DNA of 64,000 nucleotides from positions 62,001 to 126,000 of the forward strand of contig JAEUIH010000011.1 in assembly GCA_016795105.1 (NCBI GenBank). Reading direction: 5' to 3'. The notes under the pieces are model-generated. The model did no database searches and had not been told where the DNA came from. It worked only from the letters and a program-made list of their open reading frames with translations. The position numbers and the translations under genes were made by a program. Of this stretch, positions 47,955 to 57,623 are shown piece by piece; the first letter of the stretch is position 1, and each line of letters starts with the position of its first letter. The stretch comes from Planctomyces sp. (GTDB lineage Bacteria; Planctomycetota; Planctomycetia; Planctomycetales; Planctomycetaceae).

Positions 47955-50498
47955 ATGATCCGGATAAAAACAATGGTTTGTGGAAGTACTCGATCCCGTT
48001 CGGCGTTCTCACTGATGCTGAGCATTTCGATCGCGATGACCAGCCTGACCAGCCACGTCATACGCAACGCAGCTCAGGCAGGTTCCGGTACTCAAACCGG
48101 TGCAGGTGCCCGAACCGGAGTCATTACAAGCGAGACCGACTTCGCTCACGATGTTGTTCCGGTCCTGAAGAAACACTGCGTCGGCTGCCATGGGGGACGT
48201 GAAGCCAAGGGCAGCTTTTCGATGAACAATCGAGAACTCGTAGTCAGTTCCGGGCATATTGTTCCCGGGAAGCCCGATGAGTCGCATTTACTGGAACTGG
48301 TTCGGTCTGCGGATCTGGAACAGCGAATGCCACCGAAAGACAAGCCGCCACTGACGGACGAAGAGAAGTCGCTCCTTGAAAAATGGATTCTTGACGGAAT
48401 GCCATGGGACGACGGTTTCTCATTTGCTCCGCCGACCTACGAACCACCGCTTCATCCAAGGCGACCCGATCTGCCGCCGGTGGTGAACGGTCGAGAGAAT
48501 CCAGTGGATCGTCTTCTTGATGCATGGCTGCTCCAGCATGGCCGAACCATCCCGCCCCGAGTCGATGACCGAACCTTTCTTCGTCGTGTTACCCTGGACC
48601 TGACGGGGTTGTTGCCGACACCATCGGAGATTGAGAGCTTCCTTGCCAGTCGTTCGGAGACGAAGCGACAGGAGAAGGTACGGGAGCTGCTCAATAACCG
48701 CATTGCCTATGCCGATCACTGGCTGACCTTTTTCAATGACTTGCTAAGAAATGATTACAGCGGAACGGGCTTCATCACTGGTGGCCGCCAGCAGGTCACG
48801 ACCTGGTTGTATGAATCGTTGTTGAACAACAAACCATTTGACCAGATGGCTCGTGAATTGATTGCTCCGCCGACTGGCGCGAGTCAGGGATATATCGATG
48901 GTATTCGCTGGCGAGGCGAGGTCAGTGCAGGGCAGACGGTGGAAATTCAGTTCGCGCAGAGTGTGTCCCAGTCATTCCTGGGGATCAACATGAAATGTGC
49001 GTCCTGCCACGACAGTTTCATTGATCGCTGGAAGCTGGATGAGGCTTACGGACTTGCCGCAATTTATTCTTCCCGACCGCTGGATATTCATCGCTGCGAC
49101 AAGCCGATTGGTCGCCAGGCGGAAGCAAAATGGCTCTTTCCTGAACTGGGACAGATCGACCCTGCAGCTCCCAGGGAAGAGCGACTCCGCCAATTGGCAG
49201 CTCTGATGACGCATCCCGAGAATGGGCGTTTCAGTCGAACCATCGTCAACCGACTTTGGTACAAACTGATGGGTCGAGGCATCGTTCATCCATTGGACGC
49301 AATGCAGAGTGAACCGTGGAATCCAGATCTACTGGATGTACTTGCAACATCGCTCACCGACAATCACTATGACCTCAAAGAGGTGCTTTATCTGATTGCC
49401 ACATCAGAAGCATATCAGTCGCCAGCGTCTGCGTCCGACTCAAGTGAACCTCGTCTCGATCAGGAGGGTCGCTATCTTTATGCGGGCCCACATCCGCGGA
49501 GACTGACAGCGGAGCAGTTCATGGATGCGGTCTGGCAGATTACCGGCGCGTCTCCAACATCCATGGATGCGGCGGTTTTCAGGGCCATCGTGGATGAAAC
49601 GCAGAAGGACTCATTCAACCTGTCGGCCAGCTGGATCTGGGGGGACACGGCCGCCAATGGCAAGACACCCGCCGCCGGTGATCGATTGCTCGTGATGAAG
49701 ACATTTACTCTGAATGACGAACCGGAACGTGGGGGTGCCCTCGTTACGTGTGACAATTCTTATCAGCTGTTTCTCAATGGCCGACAGGTCAGTCAAAGTT
49801 CTGACTGGCAGCGTCCAGAAGGGGTTGCTCTTCAGGGATACCTGAAAAAGGGAGAGAACCAACTTGTCGCAATCGTGCAGAATGGTGGTGATCAGGAGAA
49901 TCTCGCGGGGTTCTTCTTTGAAGGCCGCGTGATGCTGAAAGACGGAAGCATGGTCCCGCTTCAGTCAGATGCGACATGGGAATTCACACCGAATGTGCCG
50001 GAAGTCAGTGATTGGCGTTTAGGGCCTGTCGCAATGGAACGAAAACCGGTCACCATCGTGAACGCGATTCCTGCGTGGACCTCGGCGATCCAGTCAAATT
50101 CAGCATTGCTCGCTCAGGTGGTCAGCGGAAGCGTACCGCCGATTCGGGCCTCGCTGATCAAGAGCGATTTTCTGATGCGATCTCTCGGCCGTCCGATGCG
50201 CGAGCAGATCGTTTCGATGAGACCCTCGGAAGTAACAACACTGGAAGCGATTGATCTTGCAAACGGGCCAACACTGGCAGCTGCACTCACTCACGGAGCA
50301 CAATCTTTGAGTGCTCGAGAGTGGAAGTCTGCCGATGAGTTGATTCGTCACGTCTACTTGTCCACGCTGACTCGCGAGCCGGATCCTGAAGAACTTGAGA
50401 TTGTTCGCGAATCACTGGGAGATCACCCCGCACCTCAGCAGATCGAAGACTTTCTGTGGGCCATCCTGATGACGCCCGAATTCCTGCTTGTGCGATAA
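47955..50498 (+). CDS. PSCyt1 / DUF1549 / DUF1553 secreted protein, diverged type
   Basis: 847 residues. Hydrophobic signal at about 15-42. PSCyt1 motif CVGCH at 75-79. The DUF1549 second motif reads CASCHDSFIDRWKLDEAYGLAAIY, without the HDHKYDP run of the other two proteins in the window. DUF1553 begins near GRFSRTIVNRLWYKLMGRGIVHPLD. A beta-rich segment (about 550-680; GALVTCDNSYQLFLNGRQV) is inserted inside DUF1553 and looks like a carbohydrate-binding-type module. The DUF1501 partner follows 33 bases downstream. Confidence 0.9.
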   Translation: MIRIKTMVCGSTRSRSAFSLMLSISIAMTSLTSHVIRNAAQAGSGTQTGAGARTGVITSETDFAHDVVPVLKKHCVGCHGGREAKGSFSMNNRELVVSSGHIVPGKPDESHLLELVRSADLEQRMPPKDKPPLTDEEKSLLEKWILDGMPWDDGFSFAPPTYEPPLHPRRPDLPPVVNGRENPVDRLLDAWLLQHGRTIPPRVDDRTFLRRVTLDLTGLLPTPSEIESFLASRSETKRQEKVRELLNNRIAYADHWLTFFNDLLRNDYSGTGFITGGRQQVTTWLYESLLNNKPFDQMARELIAPPTGASQGYIDGIRWRGEVSAGQTVEIQFAQSVSQSFLGINMKCASCHDSFIDRWKLDEAYGLAAIYSSRPLDIHRCDKPIGRQAEAKWLFPELGQIDPAAPREERLRQLAALMTHPENGRFSRTIVNRLWYKLMGRGIVHPLDAMQSEPWNPDLLDVLATSLTDNHYDLKEVLYLIATSEAYQSPASASDSSEPRLDQEGRYLYAGPHPRRLTAEQFMDAVWQITGASPTSMDAAVFRAIVDETQKDSFNLSASWIWGDTAANGKTPAAGDRLLVMKTFTLNDEPERGGALVTCDNSYQLFLNGRQVSQSSDWQRPEGVALQGYLKKGENQLVAIVQNGGDQENLAGFFFEGRVMLKDGSMVPLQSDATWEFTPNVPEVSDWRLGPVAMERKPVTIVNAIPAWTSAIQSNSALLAQVVSGSVPPIRASLIKSDFLMRSLGRPMREQIVSMRPSEVTTLEAIDLANGPTLAAALTHGAQSLSAREWKSADELIRHVYLSTLTREPDPEELEIVRESLGDHPAPQQIEDFLWAILMTPEFLLVR

Positions 50499-50531
50499 CT
50501 TGTGCGAAAACGAGACAGAGGAGAGGTACAG

Positions 50532-51989
50532 ATGGACCCGTTTCCAACAGACCCACAGATGCCACAGCGTCAGGTTCGCAGAGAATTCTTAAAGGCACTT
50601 GCGGCGGCAGCAACCACAACACTGTCACTTGGAGCTCCACGTGCGCTGCGAGCCGACGACACTACGGAGGAAGCTCCGAAGCCGACCGCGGATGCCTGCA
50701 TCCTGATCTGGATGGGTGGTGGTATGGCCGCTCCGGATACGTTTGACCCGAAACACTATGAACCGTTTCGAGTTGGACTTCCCGTCAGCAGCATGCTCAG
50801 CACATTTCCAGCCATCCCGACAGCTGTCTCCGGACTGCAGATCTGCGAGGGGCTGGAAAATATTGCTCAGGTGATGGACCGGGCCACTCTGATCCGATCC
50901 GCAGTGCAGCCGGACCTCGGTAGCATTCTGCATTCCCGACATCAGTATCACTGGCACACGGGTTATGTACCGCCTCAGACAGTTGCCTGTCCCCACATCG
51001 GATCGTGGATGGCCAAAGTGCTTGGACCTCGCAATCCTGTGATGCCCGCATTCGTAAACATCGGGCAGCGACTGGAAGGCGTGGGAGAAAGTGAAGAACT
51101 GAAAGCCTTCACCACTGCGGGATTCTTTGGCAGTGAATTCGCTCCCATGAATCTGCCATTCCCTGAAGAGGCAGCACAGTCGGTTCGTCCGCCAGGTACG
51201 ATGACCAGCGATCGCTTCGCCAGTCGTGACCGACTATTTCGAAAACTGGTCGACAAGAGTCCTCAGCGTGACTTCCTCAGCGACTATCAGCAGCAGTCGT
51301 TACTGAGATCCATGGAGAATGCATACCGATTGCTGAGCTCAAAAGACCGGGAAGCATTTGATATTCAGCTGGAGCCCGAAGCTACCAGAGCCGTTTACGA
51401 CAACAGTCGCTTTGGACGAGGCTGCCTGCTGGCACGAAGACTGGTGGAATCCGGAGTTCGATTCGTCGAAGTCACAACCGAATACGTCCCGTTTCTTCAC
51501 TGGGATACTCATGCAAATGGACATGAGACACTTGTGCGAATGCACTCAGAAATGGATCAGCCAATTGCACAACTGATCCTCGATCTTGAACAGCGAGGAC
51601 TGCTCGACCGGACTCTTGTCGTGATTGCATCGGAATTCAGTCGCGACGCGTTGATCGAGGGAGTCCCCGGATCAACGGCCACGGATCAGGCAACAGAGAA
51701 TGTTGAAGCCGTTCGGGAAATGAAGCATTACGGACTGCACCGCCATTTTACAGGTGGAACCAGTGTGGTGATGTTTGGCGGCGGCATGAAGAAGGGCTTT
51801 GTCTACGGTGAAACCGCGGCTCAGCGACCTTTGATTGCCGTTAAGAACCCTGTTTCAATTGCAGACCTGCACGCAACAATCATGACCGCCATGGGAATCA
51901 GTCCGAAGACGGGATTCGACATCGAAGGTCGACCGTTCTATGTCACTCAGGATGCCCAGGGAAAAGCAGTTCGCGAGTTGTTCGCGTGA
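50532..51989 (+). CDS. DUF1501 family secreted protein, diverged type
   Basis: 485 residues from the ATG at 50532 (GGAGAGG five bases upstream); the GTG at 50502 is an alternative. Tat-like signal VRREFLKALAAAATTTLSLG. Core blocks are ILIWMGGGMAAPDTFDPKHYEP, IRSAVQPDLGSILHSRHQYHWHTG and VIASEFSRDALIEG, with the C-terminal VSIADLHATIMTAMGISPKTGFDIEGRPFYVT. The usual WGGEFGR is changed to VIASEFSR, matching the diverged partner upstream. Confidence 0.9.
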   Translation: MDPFPTDPQMPQRQVRREFLKALAAAATTTLSLGAPRALRADDTTEEAPKPTADACILIWMGGGMAAPDTFDPKHYEPFRVGLPVSSMLSTFPAIPTAVSGLQICEGLENIAQVMDRATLIRSAVQPDLGSILHSRHQYHWHTGYVPPQTVACPHIGSWMAKVLGPRNPVMPAFVNIGQRLEGVGESEELKAFTTAGFFGSEFAPMNLPFPEEAAQSVRPPGTMTSDRFASRDRLFRKLVDKSPQRDFLSDYQQQSLLRSMENAYRLLSSKDREAFDIQLEPEATRAVYDNSRFGRGCLLARRLVESGVRFVEVTTEYVPFLHWDTHANGHETLVRMHSEMDQPIAQLILDLEQRGLLDRTLVVIASEFSRDALIEGVPGSTATDQATENVEAVREMKHYGLHRHFTGGTSVVMFGGGMKKGFVYGETAAQRPLIAVKNPVSIADLHATIMTAMGISPKTGFDIEGRPFYVTQDAQGKAVRELFA

Positions 51990-52099
51990 TGGTAGCAGCA
52001 CGTCTGGGACGGCTCTGTCTCGTAGGCCGAGGGCAGGAACATGCGATTTCGGTTGTATAACGAAAAGACGAGTCCAAACCGAGAATTGCAGCGATTGTG

Positions 52100-53917
52100 T
52101 CACAGTTTTTCAACTTGATAAATCAGAAGTCCGTATCCGGCGTGATCGGTTGGTGATATTGTCCTGAAATACTCTGCATAGCGAGGAGCTACCCGAGGGT
52201 TATTCGACTTGGTGTGGACAGTGACTTCGACATCTGTCGTATAAATATAGTTCGGTGAAACAACATACCAGCCGGGTGGCGGTTCATCCGTTGTAGCCAC
52301 CTCGTCTTCCACCGAGATCGACTGTCCTGAGAGGAAAGGAGCATCCTGCCAATTAATCTGGTAGAGATTGGGTGTGGAAAGCTCGGTATGTATCAGATAC
52401 AACGGAGTTGCATGTGGATGGGCAGCACTCCAGGACTCAAGCTCTTTCAGTTCTTGTCCCCAATCCAGATTGCTCCCTAACAAGTATCTCCCTCCCTGTA
52501 CTGGTCCACCAACGGCAAGATTGAAGAAGCTCAGTGAATGCGGCCATATGATCAGTGATTCCAAAGCGGATCCGAGGATGAGGCACCACACCATTCGGCG
52601 TAGGCCGACAGAACGGTGCGGCGCCATGAGCAGGGCGACAGTCAGCACAATCAAGAACGGAAATGCGGGCAAGGCATAGCGGTAGTAGCTGTTTAACCCG
52701 CTCTGCCAGCTGATTAGCAGGATAATCGCCGTTGCATGGGCGAAGAGAACAACAGTATCTGCTCTGGGGACTCTGTTCTTTTCTGGCGCTACAAACCATT
52801 TACGGATTGCAAAGAGGCCACCGAGGCACGCGATCGCAATCTGGCAGACCGGTTCTTTCACGCAGAAGCAAAAGAAGTAGTACCACCAAACACCTTTCGA
52901 ATAATGTGAGCCATGAATGTAACCACCATACTCACGTTCGAAGTCAACTCTCTGTTCGTCAATTCCAAGGACAAAGCTGACGGGGAGGGGAACCGGAAGA
53001 TCCGCAAACAGGCCATTCGAAAAGCGGTTGGCGGGCTGCTTGTCGTCAGCGCCAGCGAGCGCCAGGCTTTTAAACGAGAATTCTCCTAATTTCGTGCCGC
53101 AACCCTCAAACCCATAAAGCGTGTTCAGAGTGACCAGGGAGACCAGTCCAATCAACGACCATTGGAGAAGTTCCATCTTGCCAAATCTGGGAGCGGATGC
53201 AATCACTCGGGCTACGATCGACACAGAGATCCAAAGGGCCGGCAGAATGATCCAGACAGTCTTGGTTCCAAAGGCCAATCCCAGTGAGATGCCTGCAACG
53301 AAAGCATTTAGCCATTGCGGGCTTCGAAGCCATGCGCAGAACTGTCTGGCCGCCAGGAGTCCCATTACACTGGCCGGTACATCGCATGTGACGAGTCCTG
53401 CGTTCCCGAGGATCGTGGGATTGACGACCCAAATCGCAGATGCGGCGGCAGCCGCGGACGGCCCGGCAAGTCGATTTGTCCATTCCCAGATGAGCAATGT
53501 CCCCAACAAGGCGAATGGTAAACAGCCGCATCTTGCGAGAAACAGCAGAACGTGGGACTTTTCCCTGTTGATGGCCATGAATTCTGTCCCGATCTGCCAC
53601 TCCCGCCGAAATCCATCCGTTCGATCAAATTGCCTCCAGTCCGTCTGACAGCCCGCCAGCAACACAGGCACCCCTGCAAAATATCGAACCAATGGTGGAT
53701 TGACTCTGTAGAGCTCGAATCGCTGGTACTGAAGGTAAAACACCGCTGCGGCAATATGAGCGTTCTCATCATTGGTCGAGGACTTGCGCCAAGCGATTGT
53801 TAAGACCAGGTACGTCTGTGTCAGTAACAACCCAAGGAGTATCAGAAGTGGAACAGCCCCGTTTCTGGACTTCGCAATGCATCGGCCATCGCAGCTAGAA
53901 TTCGACGACTCGACCAT
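52100..53917 (-). CDS. GT39-like (PMT-type) membrane glycosyltransferase
   Basis: 605 residues; GGGAG nine bases before the ATG. About ten membrane helices starting at 24-44 (PLLILLGLLLTQTYLVLTIAW). The acidic motif SSTNDENAHIAAAVFYLQYQ in the first outer loop, followed by NPPLVRYFAGVPVLLAG, is typical of dolichol/undecaprenol-phosphate sugar transferases of the GT39 fold. The C-terminal soluble part (about 480-605) has LLGSNLDWGQELKELESW. It probably moves a sugar from a lipid carrier to a protein or lipid outside the membrane. It overlaps the DUF1559 gene by 23 bases and ends the minus-strand operon. Confidence 0.82.
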   Translation of the reverse strand: MVESSNSSCDGRCIAKSRNGAVPLLILLGLLLTQTYLVLTIAWRKSSTNDENAHIAAAVFYLQYQRFELYRVNPPLVRYFAGVPVLLAGCQTDWRQFDRTDGFRREWQIGTEFMAINREKSHVLLFLARCGCLPFALLGTLLIWEWTNRLAGPSAAAAASAIWVVNPTILGNAGLVTCDVPASVMGLLAARQFCAWLRSPQWLNAFVAGISLGLAFGTKTVWIILPALWISVSIVARVIASAPRFGKMELLQWSLIGLVSLVTLNTLYGFEGCGTKLGEFSFKSLALAGADDKQPANRFSNGLFADLPVPLPVSFVLGIDEQRVDFEREYGGYIHGSHYSKGVWWYYFFCFCVKEPVCQIAIACLGGLFAIRKWFVAPEKNRVPRADTVVLFAHATAIILLISWQSGLNSYYRYALPAFPFLIVLTVALLMAPHRSVGLRRMVWCLILGSALESLIIWPHSLSFFNLAVGGPVQGGRYLLGSNLDWGQELKELESWSAAHPHATPLYLIHTELSTPNLYQINWQDAPFLSGQSISVEDEVATTDEPPPGWYVVSPNYIYTTDVEVTVHTKSNNPRVAPRYAEYFRTISPTDHAGYGLLIYQVEKL

Positions 53918-54929
53918 CCCTTCGATCTCCCAATAACCGAAACAAGTTCATGTCGATCTCGTAGCTGATTGGGCGTACGGAACCATCGCAAAGTGTCATG
54001 AGGCAACTGCCCACATGGGCGCTGCCGAACCGGCGCGCCGCAATCGCAACCCGATCGATGTTGGGCGGTTCAGTCGTCCAGCGGGCGATGTCTAAATCCA
54101 CGCCGCTGAACATTGACTGGTCATATCCTGGATCATGGTTCGAGTTGTAGCCCGCGGCGGAAACATACTTTTCTCCTGCCAGAAACACGTTGGATACGCC
54201 GTCTGTGATGTCTCGCATTCGTGCGCCGCCACGTTGCCACGAGACGCCATTCGCCAGTGACTGGCTGATCCACGGGTAGTCCCTGACATCCTCAACAGAG
54301 GCACTGGCAGGCCCCTCAAGGCTATTCGTGATGACAGATCCTTCACAGATCGCGTAGTCCGATCGACTGACGTCGACAACTGCCGGTGCATTGAAGTATT
54401 GAAAGACTGTTGACATCGGAACAATGCTGCTCGCCGGCCTTGAAGGGCAGCGAAATAAAGAAACCTTCGCCTTAGCTAAACGGACGCTGGCCTCATCTCG
54501 CAGGGCATCATTATCGAGGTTGGTCGATTGATAGAGTGCGGCATGATCAGCATAGGGCAGGATTTGAAATGCCCAGCCAGCGGGTTGCATATTCCCTGTT
54601 CCAAATCGAGCATCGGCGAGCCATGCGAAGCCCCAGCCGTTACTGGGAAAAGCGTGGTAGTTTCCTTCAAACGCGTGCAGTGCCAGTCCAATCTGTTTTA
54701 GGTTATTTGCACATTGAGTGCGTCTGGCAGATTCTCTTGCTGATTGAACAGCAGGCAGCAAAAGCGATAGAAGAATCCCAATGATCGCAATCACGATGAG
54801 AAGTTCGATAATCGTGAACCCTCGATTTGCGTCCCTTGTGAAGGACGACGCACGCATTCTCTTCGTTTTGGAGAGGTCACGGCCTTGCGAACGCCGCACT
54901 TTAAGTCTGGGTTTGGTTCTCATCTGCAT
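53895..54929 (-). CDS. DUF1559 type II pseudopilin-like protein
   Basis: 344 residues from the ATG at 54929; the ATG at 54857 gives a shorter leader (16 residues before GFT) and is also plausible. The prepilin peptidase and methylation site GFTIIELLIVIAIIGIL is followed by the long N-terminal helix and NNLKQIGLALHAFEGNYHAFP. The family tail GSAHVGSCLMTLCDGSVRPISYEID is present. DUF1559 proteins are very numerous in planctomycetes and resemble minor pseudopilins. In this operon it could belong to a secretion or assembly pilus. It overlaps the MauE-like and GT39-like genes. Confidence 0.9.
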   Translation of the reverse strand: MQMRTKPRLKVRRSQGRDLSKTKRMRASSFTRDANRGFTIIELLIVIAIIGILLSLLLPAVQSARESARRTQCANNLKQIGLALHAFEGNYHAFPSNGWGFAWLADARFGTGNMQPAGWAFQILPYADHAALYQSTNLDNDALRDEASVRLAKAKVSLFRCPSRPASSIVPMSTVFQYFNAPAVVDVSRSDYAICEGSVITNSLEGPASASVEDVRDYPWISQSLANGVSWQRGGARMRDITDGVSNVFLAGEKYVSAAGYNSNHDPGYDQSMFSGVDLDIARWTTEPPNIDRVAIAARRFGSAHVGSCLMTLCDGSVRPISYEIDMNLFRLLGDRRDGRVVEF

Positions 54930-55335
54930 GTGATTCCATGAAAAACCCACACCAACTACCAATCGCGAGTGTGAGCGGTAGTAGCACACTTCCCCAACTC
55001 ACTTCAGACGAACGAAATGGATCGAAGCAACCGCATGTAATGTTCAACTCTCGAATCACTGCTGTCAGCTGAACGCTGGTAAATAACACTCCAAGGACAC
55101 CAGCAAGAAGCAATCCGGAACGTCGCAAGGAGGGCACTAACACGGATGTGCCGACAACGAGTGTCAGCATCGGCAGAATTGATGCTATCCATCGAGCCGC
55201 ATTGAATGATATCAGGTCATATTGTAGTACTCCATCCAGAAATCGAAACGGATTCACCAAGTGCTCCAGGCTACTCACGAGCAGTAGCGACGACGCAAGC
55301 TGCGTCACCAGTACAATAAGAGCTGATCGTCTCAA
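54901..55335 (-). CDS. MauE/DoxX-like redox-associated membrane protein
   Basis: 144 residues from the TTG at 55335, chosen for the AGGGGG nine bases upstream and the position two bases after the previous stop; the open frame reaches back to 55383. Four membrane helices. The conserved motif ITCGCFDPF (Cys101 and Cys103) followed by EVSWGSVLLP is the mark of MauE-like proteins, which are linked to disulfide formation in secreted partners. In this operon it is a candidate oxidant or reductant for the cysteine-rich peptide. Confidence 0.75.
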   Translation of the reverse strand: MRRSALIVLVTQLASSLLLVSSLEHLVNPFRFLDGVLQYDLISFNAARWIASILPMLTLVVGTSVLVPSLRRSGLLLAGVLGVLFTSVQLTAVIRELNITCGCFDPFRSSEVSWGSVLLPLTLAIGSWCGFFMESHADENQTQT

Positions 55336-55337
55336 GA

Positions 55338-56078
55338 CTACTTGCCCCCTATTGACGTTTGTTCGGAATGCTCGACCATCCATTCCTGATATCCGCCGTC
55401 ATAGAGGCGAATATTTTCGAAGCCCCTGCCGATGAGACGTCGGGCTACAAGTTCATCATATTCACAGTTGCGGGATTGACAAAACAGTATCAGGGGCGTC
55501 TTCGGTGACAGCATCTCCAGTAGACTGGTCTCTTCAGCAACTGTGGCATCGATTGGCAGATTAATCGCTGTGCGGATTGTACCTCGCCTGAAGGCAGAGA
55601 CCGTTCGACAATCAATTAGTACTGTATCGCTTTTAGTGTTCGGAGAATCAGAAATAAGAACGACTTCAGCAAGCTGTGCTTCTTTCAGAAAGTGGCCTGG
55701 ATGAAGTCCGGCGATTGTGGACAGGGCTGATGGCGACTGATTCAGCCCATTTGGGTGCCAGTAGCTCACTATCATACCAATCGACACAGCGGAACCGGAC
55801 ATCACCAACGAGGTCAAGAAAACGTGATTGCCGAAATTTGACAGTCGGTGCTGACTGCCTGCTATGCCTGGAAGGATTACAAGACAAATTGCCACATAAG
55901 GAATGAACTCCTCCGCGGTCTTCAACACAAGTGAGGCACGACCGCGGTGAGAATCTGCGGGAATGATCAACAGTCCGTCCCATTGCGCGAGCAATTCCGC
56001 TGAGCTCAAATGCTGTAATCCGTGCCCCGGGTCCAGCACGCGAATGTAATCACCTTCAAAGCCAGGAAAGAGATCCAA
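55338..56078 (-). CDS. C39-like/rhodanese membrane protein, 3' part of a frameshifted gene
   Basis: The frame opens at a TTG but has no ribosome-binding site, and its first residues (GFEGDYIRVLDPGHGLQHLSS, then ELLAQWDGLLIIP) are the end of a C39 peptidase domain whose start is in the preceding frame. Joining the two near 56062 gives one protein of about 735 residues. Two membrane helices follow (about EEFIPYVAICLVILPGIAG and FLTSLVMSGSAVSIGMIVSYW), then a rhodanese domain: VLIDCRTVSAFRRGTIRTAINLP and LILFCQSRNCEYDELVARRL, with the catalytic-type Cys. By helix count the rhodanese domain lies outside the cytoplasmic membrane. Confidence 0.8.
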   Translation of the reverse strand: MDLFPGFEGDYIRVLDPGHGLQHLSSAELLAQWDGLLIIPADSHRGRASLVLKTAEEFIPYVAICLVILPGIAGSQHRLSNFGNHVFLTSLVMSGSAVSIGMIVSYWHPNGLNQSPSALSTIAGLHPGHFLKEAQLAEVVLISDSPNTKSDTVLIDCRTVSAFRRGTIRTAINLPIDATVAEETSLLEMLSPKTPLILFCQSRNCEYDELVARRLIGRGFENIRLYDGGYQEWMVEHSEQTSIGGK

Positions 56079-57505
56079 TGTCGATACAATGGCGTGGTTC
56101 TACTGCGCGTATGTAGGATTGCCGGGCCATTTAACGCCGACAAAGTTCCCGTGTTCCCGCGAACAATTGCTGAAGATGAAACCCCGTGGTTGTCTAAAAG
56201 CGTCTGAATCTGCCGCCCAGTGCTTCCCTCCCAGCTTCCAACGTATTCCAGCCTGATGAGACTTCGGAATTCAGGCTCCCGATCAAAGTGATTGAGCAGA
56301 ACCCAGGCACAAACAATGCCACAGTATGGATCCTCAAAATGTGTCCTTCGAACTGAGTCATGTTGTTCAGAGCCCGCTGGGAGTTGATTCTGTTCGTGCT
56401 CCGCTGCATCTGCATGGCGATCGGACAGAAGCATAAGAATCAGTAGCAGAAACGAAGACAATGATTGCTTTCTCCAAATCCAGCCCCCTGTGATGACAAG
56501 GAATGTGATTCCAAGAAGAATCCATTTCCAGCGCGATGCCGCCTGTTGATTAATGAATTCAAAATCTTCCAGCCGCCTCATGGCGTCGGGATCTGTAACC
56601 GGAATCACATTTCCGTCCTGCCATGCATAATGAAGCCACTCCGAACCCCAAACTGTAACAGGCTGTCCATTTGGTATTTGTATTCTCAGCCGCAGGCTCT
56701 CCGGCGTTACTGAACTGCCAGGTTGACAGGACGTGACTCGGAAAGTACTCACGGAAGTTCTCTTCCTCGTCGAGCCTGAGGATTCTATGGGCGTTGTCGA
56801 CTCATAATCCTTTCGGAGTTCACTCACATAGGGGACCCCATCGGCTTCGCCGAAGTCGACAAAGGTGAAGACATTCTCTGCGTGTTTTCCCTTTTCATGG
56901 AGTGACTCAGGTCTCCACTGCCCGTTCACCTGGATTGTCTTAAGTACCAAACGTCGACCTTCCTCGGTGGAAGTCAGTACAGCCTTTTGGTCTGATGGCC
57001 TCTCCACGGTCCACTTGCGACTCTTTATCAGAGCGGGCAAGTATTCACTCCGGAGAAACCCCTGAAGAAATTCTGAGCATTCCCCGGAGTTGGGCGGTAC
57101 TTTCTCGCCCTGCACGACCGAGATCTCACTGCCATCGCTTGTATAAGTCACACCGAGGTGCCGTTCCCTGGTCACAAGCTCCTCTGAGATCTCCAACTGA
57201 CCATCAGTCGGGCCGTCCAGTGGCAAACTCTGTAGTGTCGAATACAAGTGAAATGAAGAGTTCGCTGAGGTGAGTTCTCTTACCTCTTTTGTGTGGTACG
57301 AGTTTCTTGATTCGCCACGACTCGTTACCGTGTGGTCATCCCACTGAGATTCCACTTCGAAGTGAATGGTCGCGTTGGCAAGAGGGCTCCAAAACGCGTC
57401 AAGGTCTTCAGCAACACGCGTCACGAGTGAATCATTGGAGCCCTGAGTTGGTGCCAGCGAAATTGTGAGAGAAGTAACGATCAGAAGAAAACGAGAAAGG
57501 CTCAT
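56006..57505 (-). CDS. C39-like/rhodanese membrane protein, 5' part of a frameshifted gene
   Basis: Start at the ATG at 57505 (GGAG nine bases upstream), not 57553. Residues 1-22 form a signal peptide. Residues 25-260 form a beta-rich domain like lipoprotein-carrier folds (inference). Two membrane helices at about 327-361 with a WRKQ loop suggest that what follows is outside. A C39-like peptidase domain starts EDPYCGIVCAWVLLNHF (Cys395) and has the catalytic His476 in YRHWISFL. The Gln normally six residues before the Cys is His here, so activity is uncertain. The frame then goes wrong and stops at 56006; the matching Asp (VLDP) is in the next frame. Confidence 0.8.
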   Translation of the reverse strand: MSLSRFLLIVTSLTISLAPTQGSNDSLVTRVAEDLDAFWSPLANATIHFEVESQWDDHTVTSRGESRNSYHTKEVRELTSANSSFHLYSTLQSLPLDGPTDGQLEISEELVTRERHLGVTYTSDGSEISVVQGEKVPPNSGECSEFLQGFLRSEYLPALIKSRKWTVERPSDQKAVLTSTEEGRRLVLKTIQVNGQWRPESLHEKGKHAENVFTFVDFGEADGVPYVSELRKDYESTTPIESSGSTRKRTSVSTFRVTSCQPGSSVTPESLRLRIQIPNGQPVTVWGSEWLHYAWQDGNVIPVTDPDAMRRLEDFEFINQQAASRWKWILLGITFLVITGGWIWRKQSLSSFLLLILMLLSDRHADAAEHEQNQLPAGSEQHDSVRRTHFEDPYCGIVCAWVLLNHFDREPEFRSLIRLEYVGSWEGSTGRQIQTLLDNHGVSSSAIVRGNTGTLSALNGPAILHTRSRTTPLYRHWISFLALKVITFACWTRGTDYSI

Positions 57506-57601
57506 TGCTACACGCTCCGTCAGATGATTGAACAGAGAAAAAGAACCTTTCAAATGATGATCTGATCATGTTCTCAACGTTCGATACTGAGATCTATGCT
57601 G

Positions 57602-57623
57602 CACCTGATCCATTGATCAGGTG
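57602..57623 (-). promoter_or_regulatory. Perfect 9-bp hairpin over the stop codon of the cysteine-rich peptide gene
   Basis: CACCTGATC and GATCAGGTG enclose a four-base loop and include the TGA at 57617-57619. There is no T tract after it on the minus strand. Such hairpins after a precursor gene often reduce read-through or protect the upstream mRNA, giving more precursor than processing enzyme; that role is inference. Confidence 0.5.
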
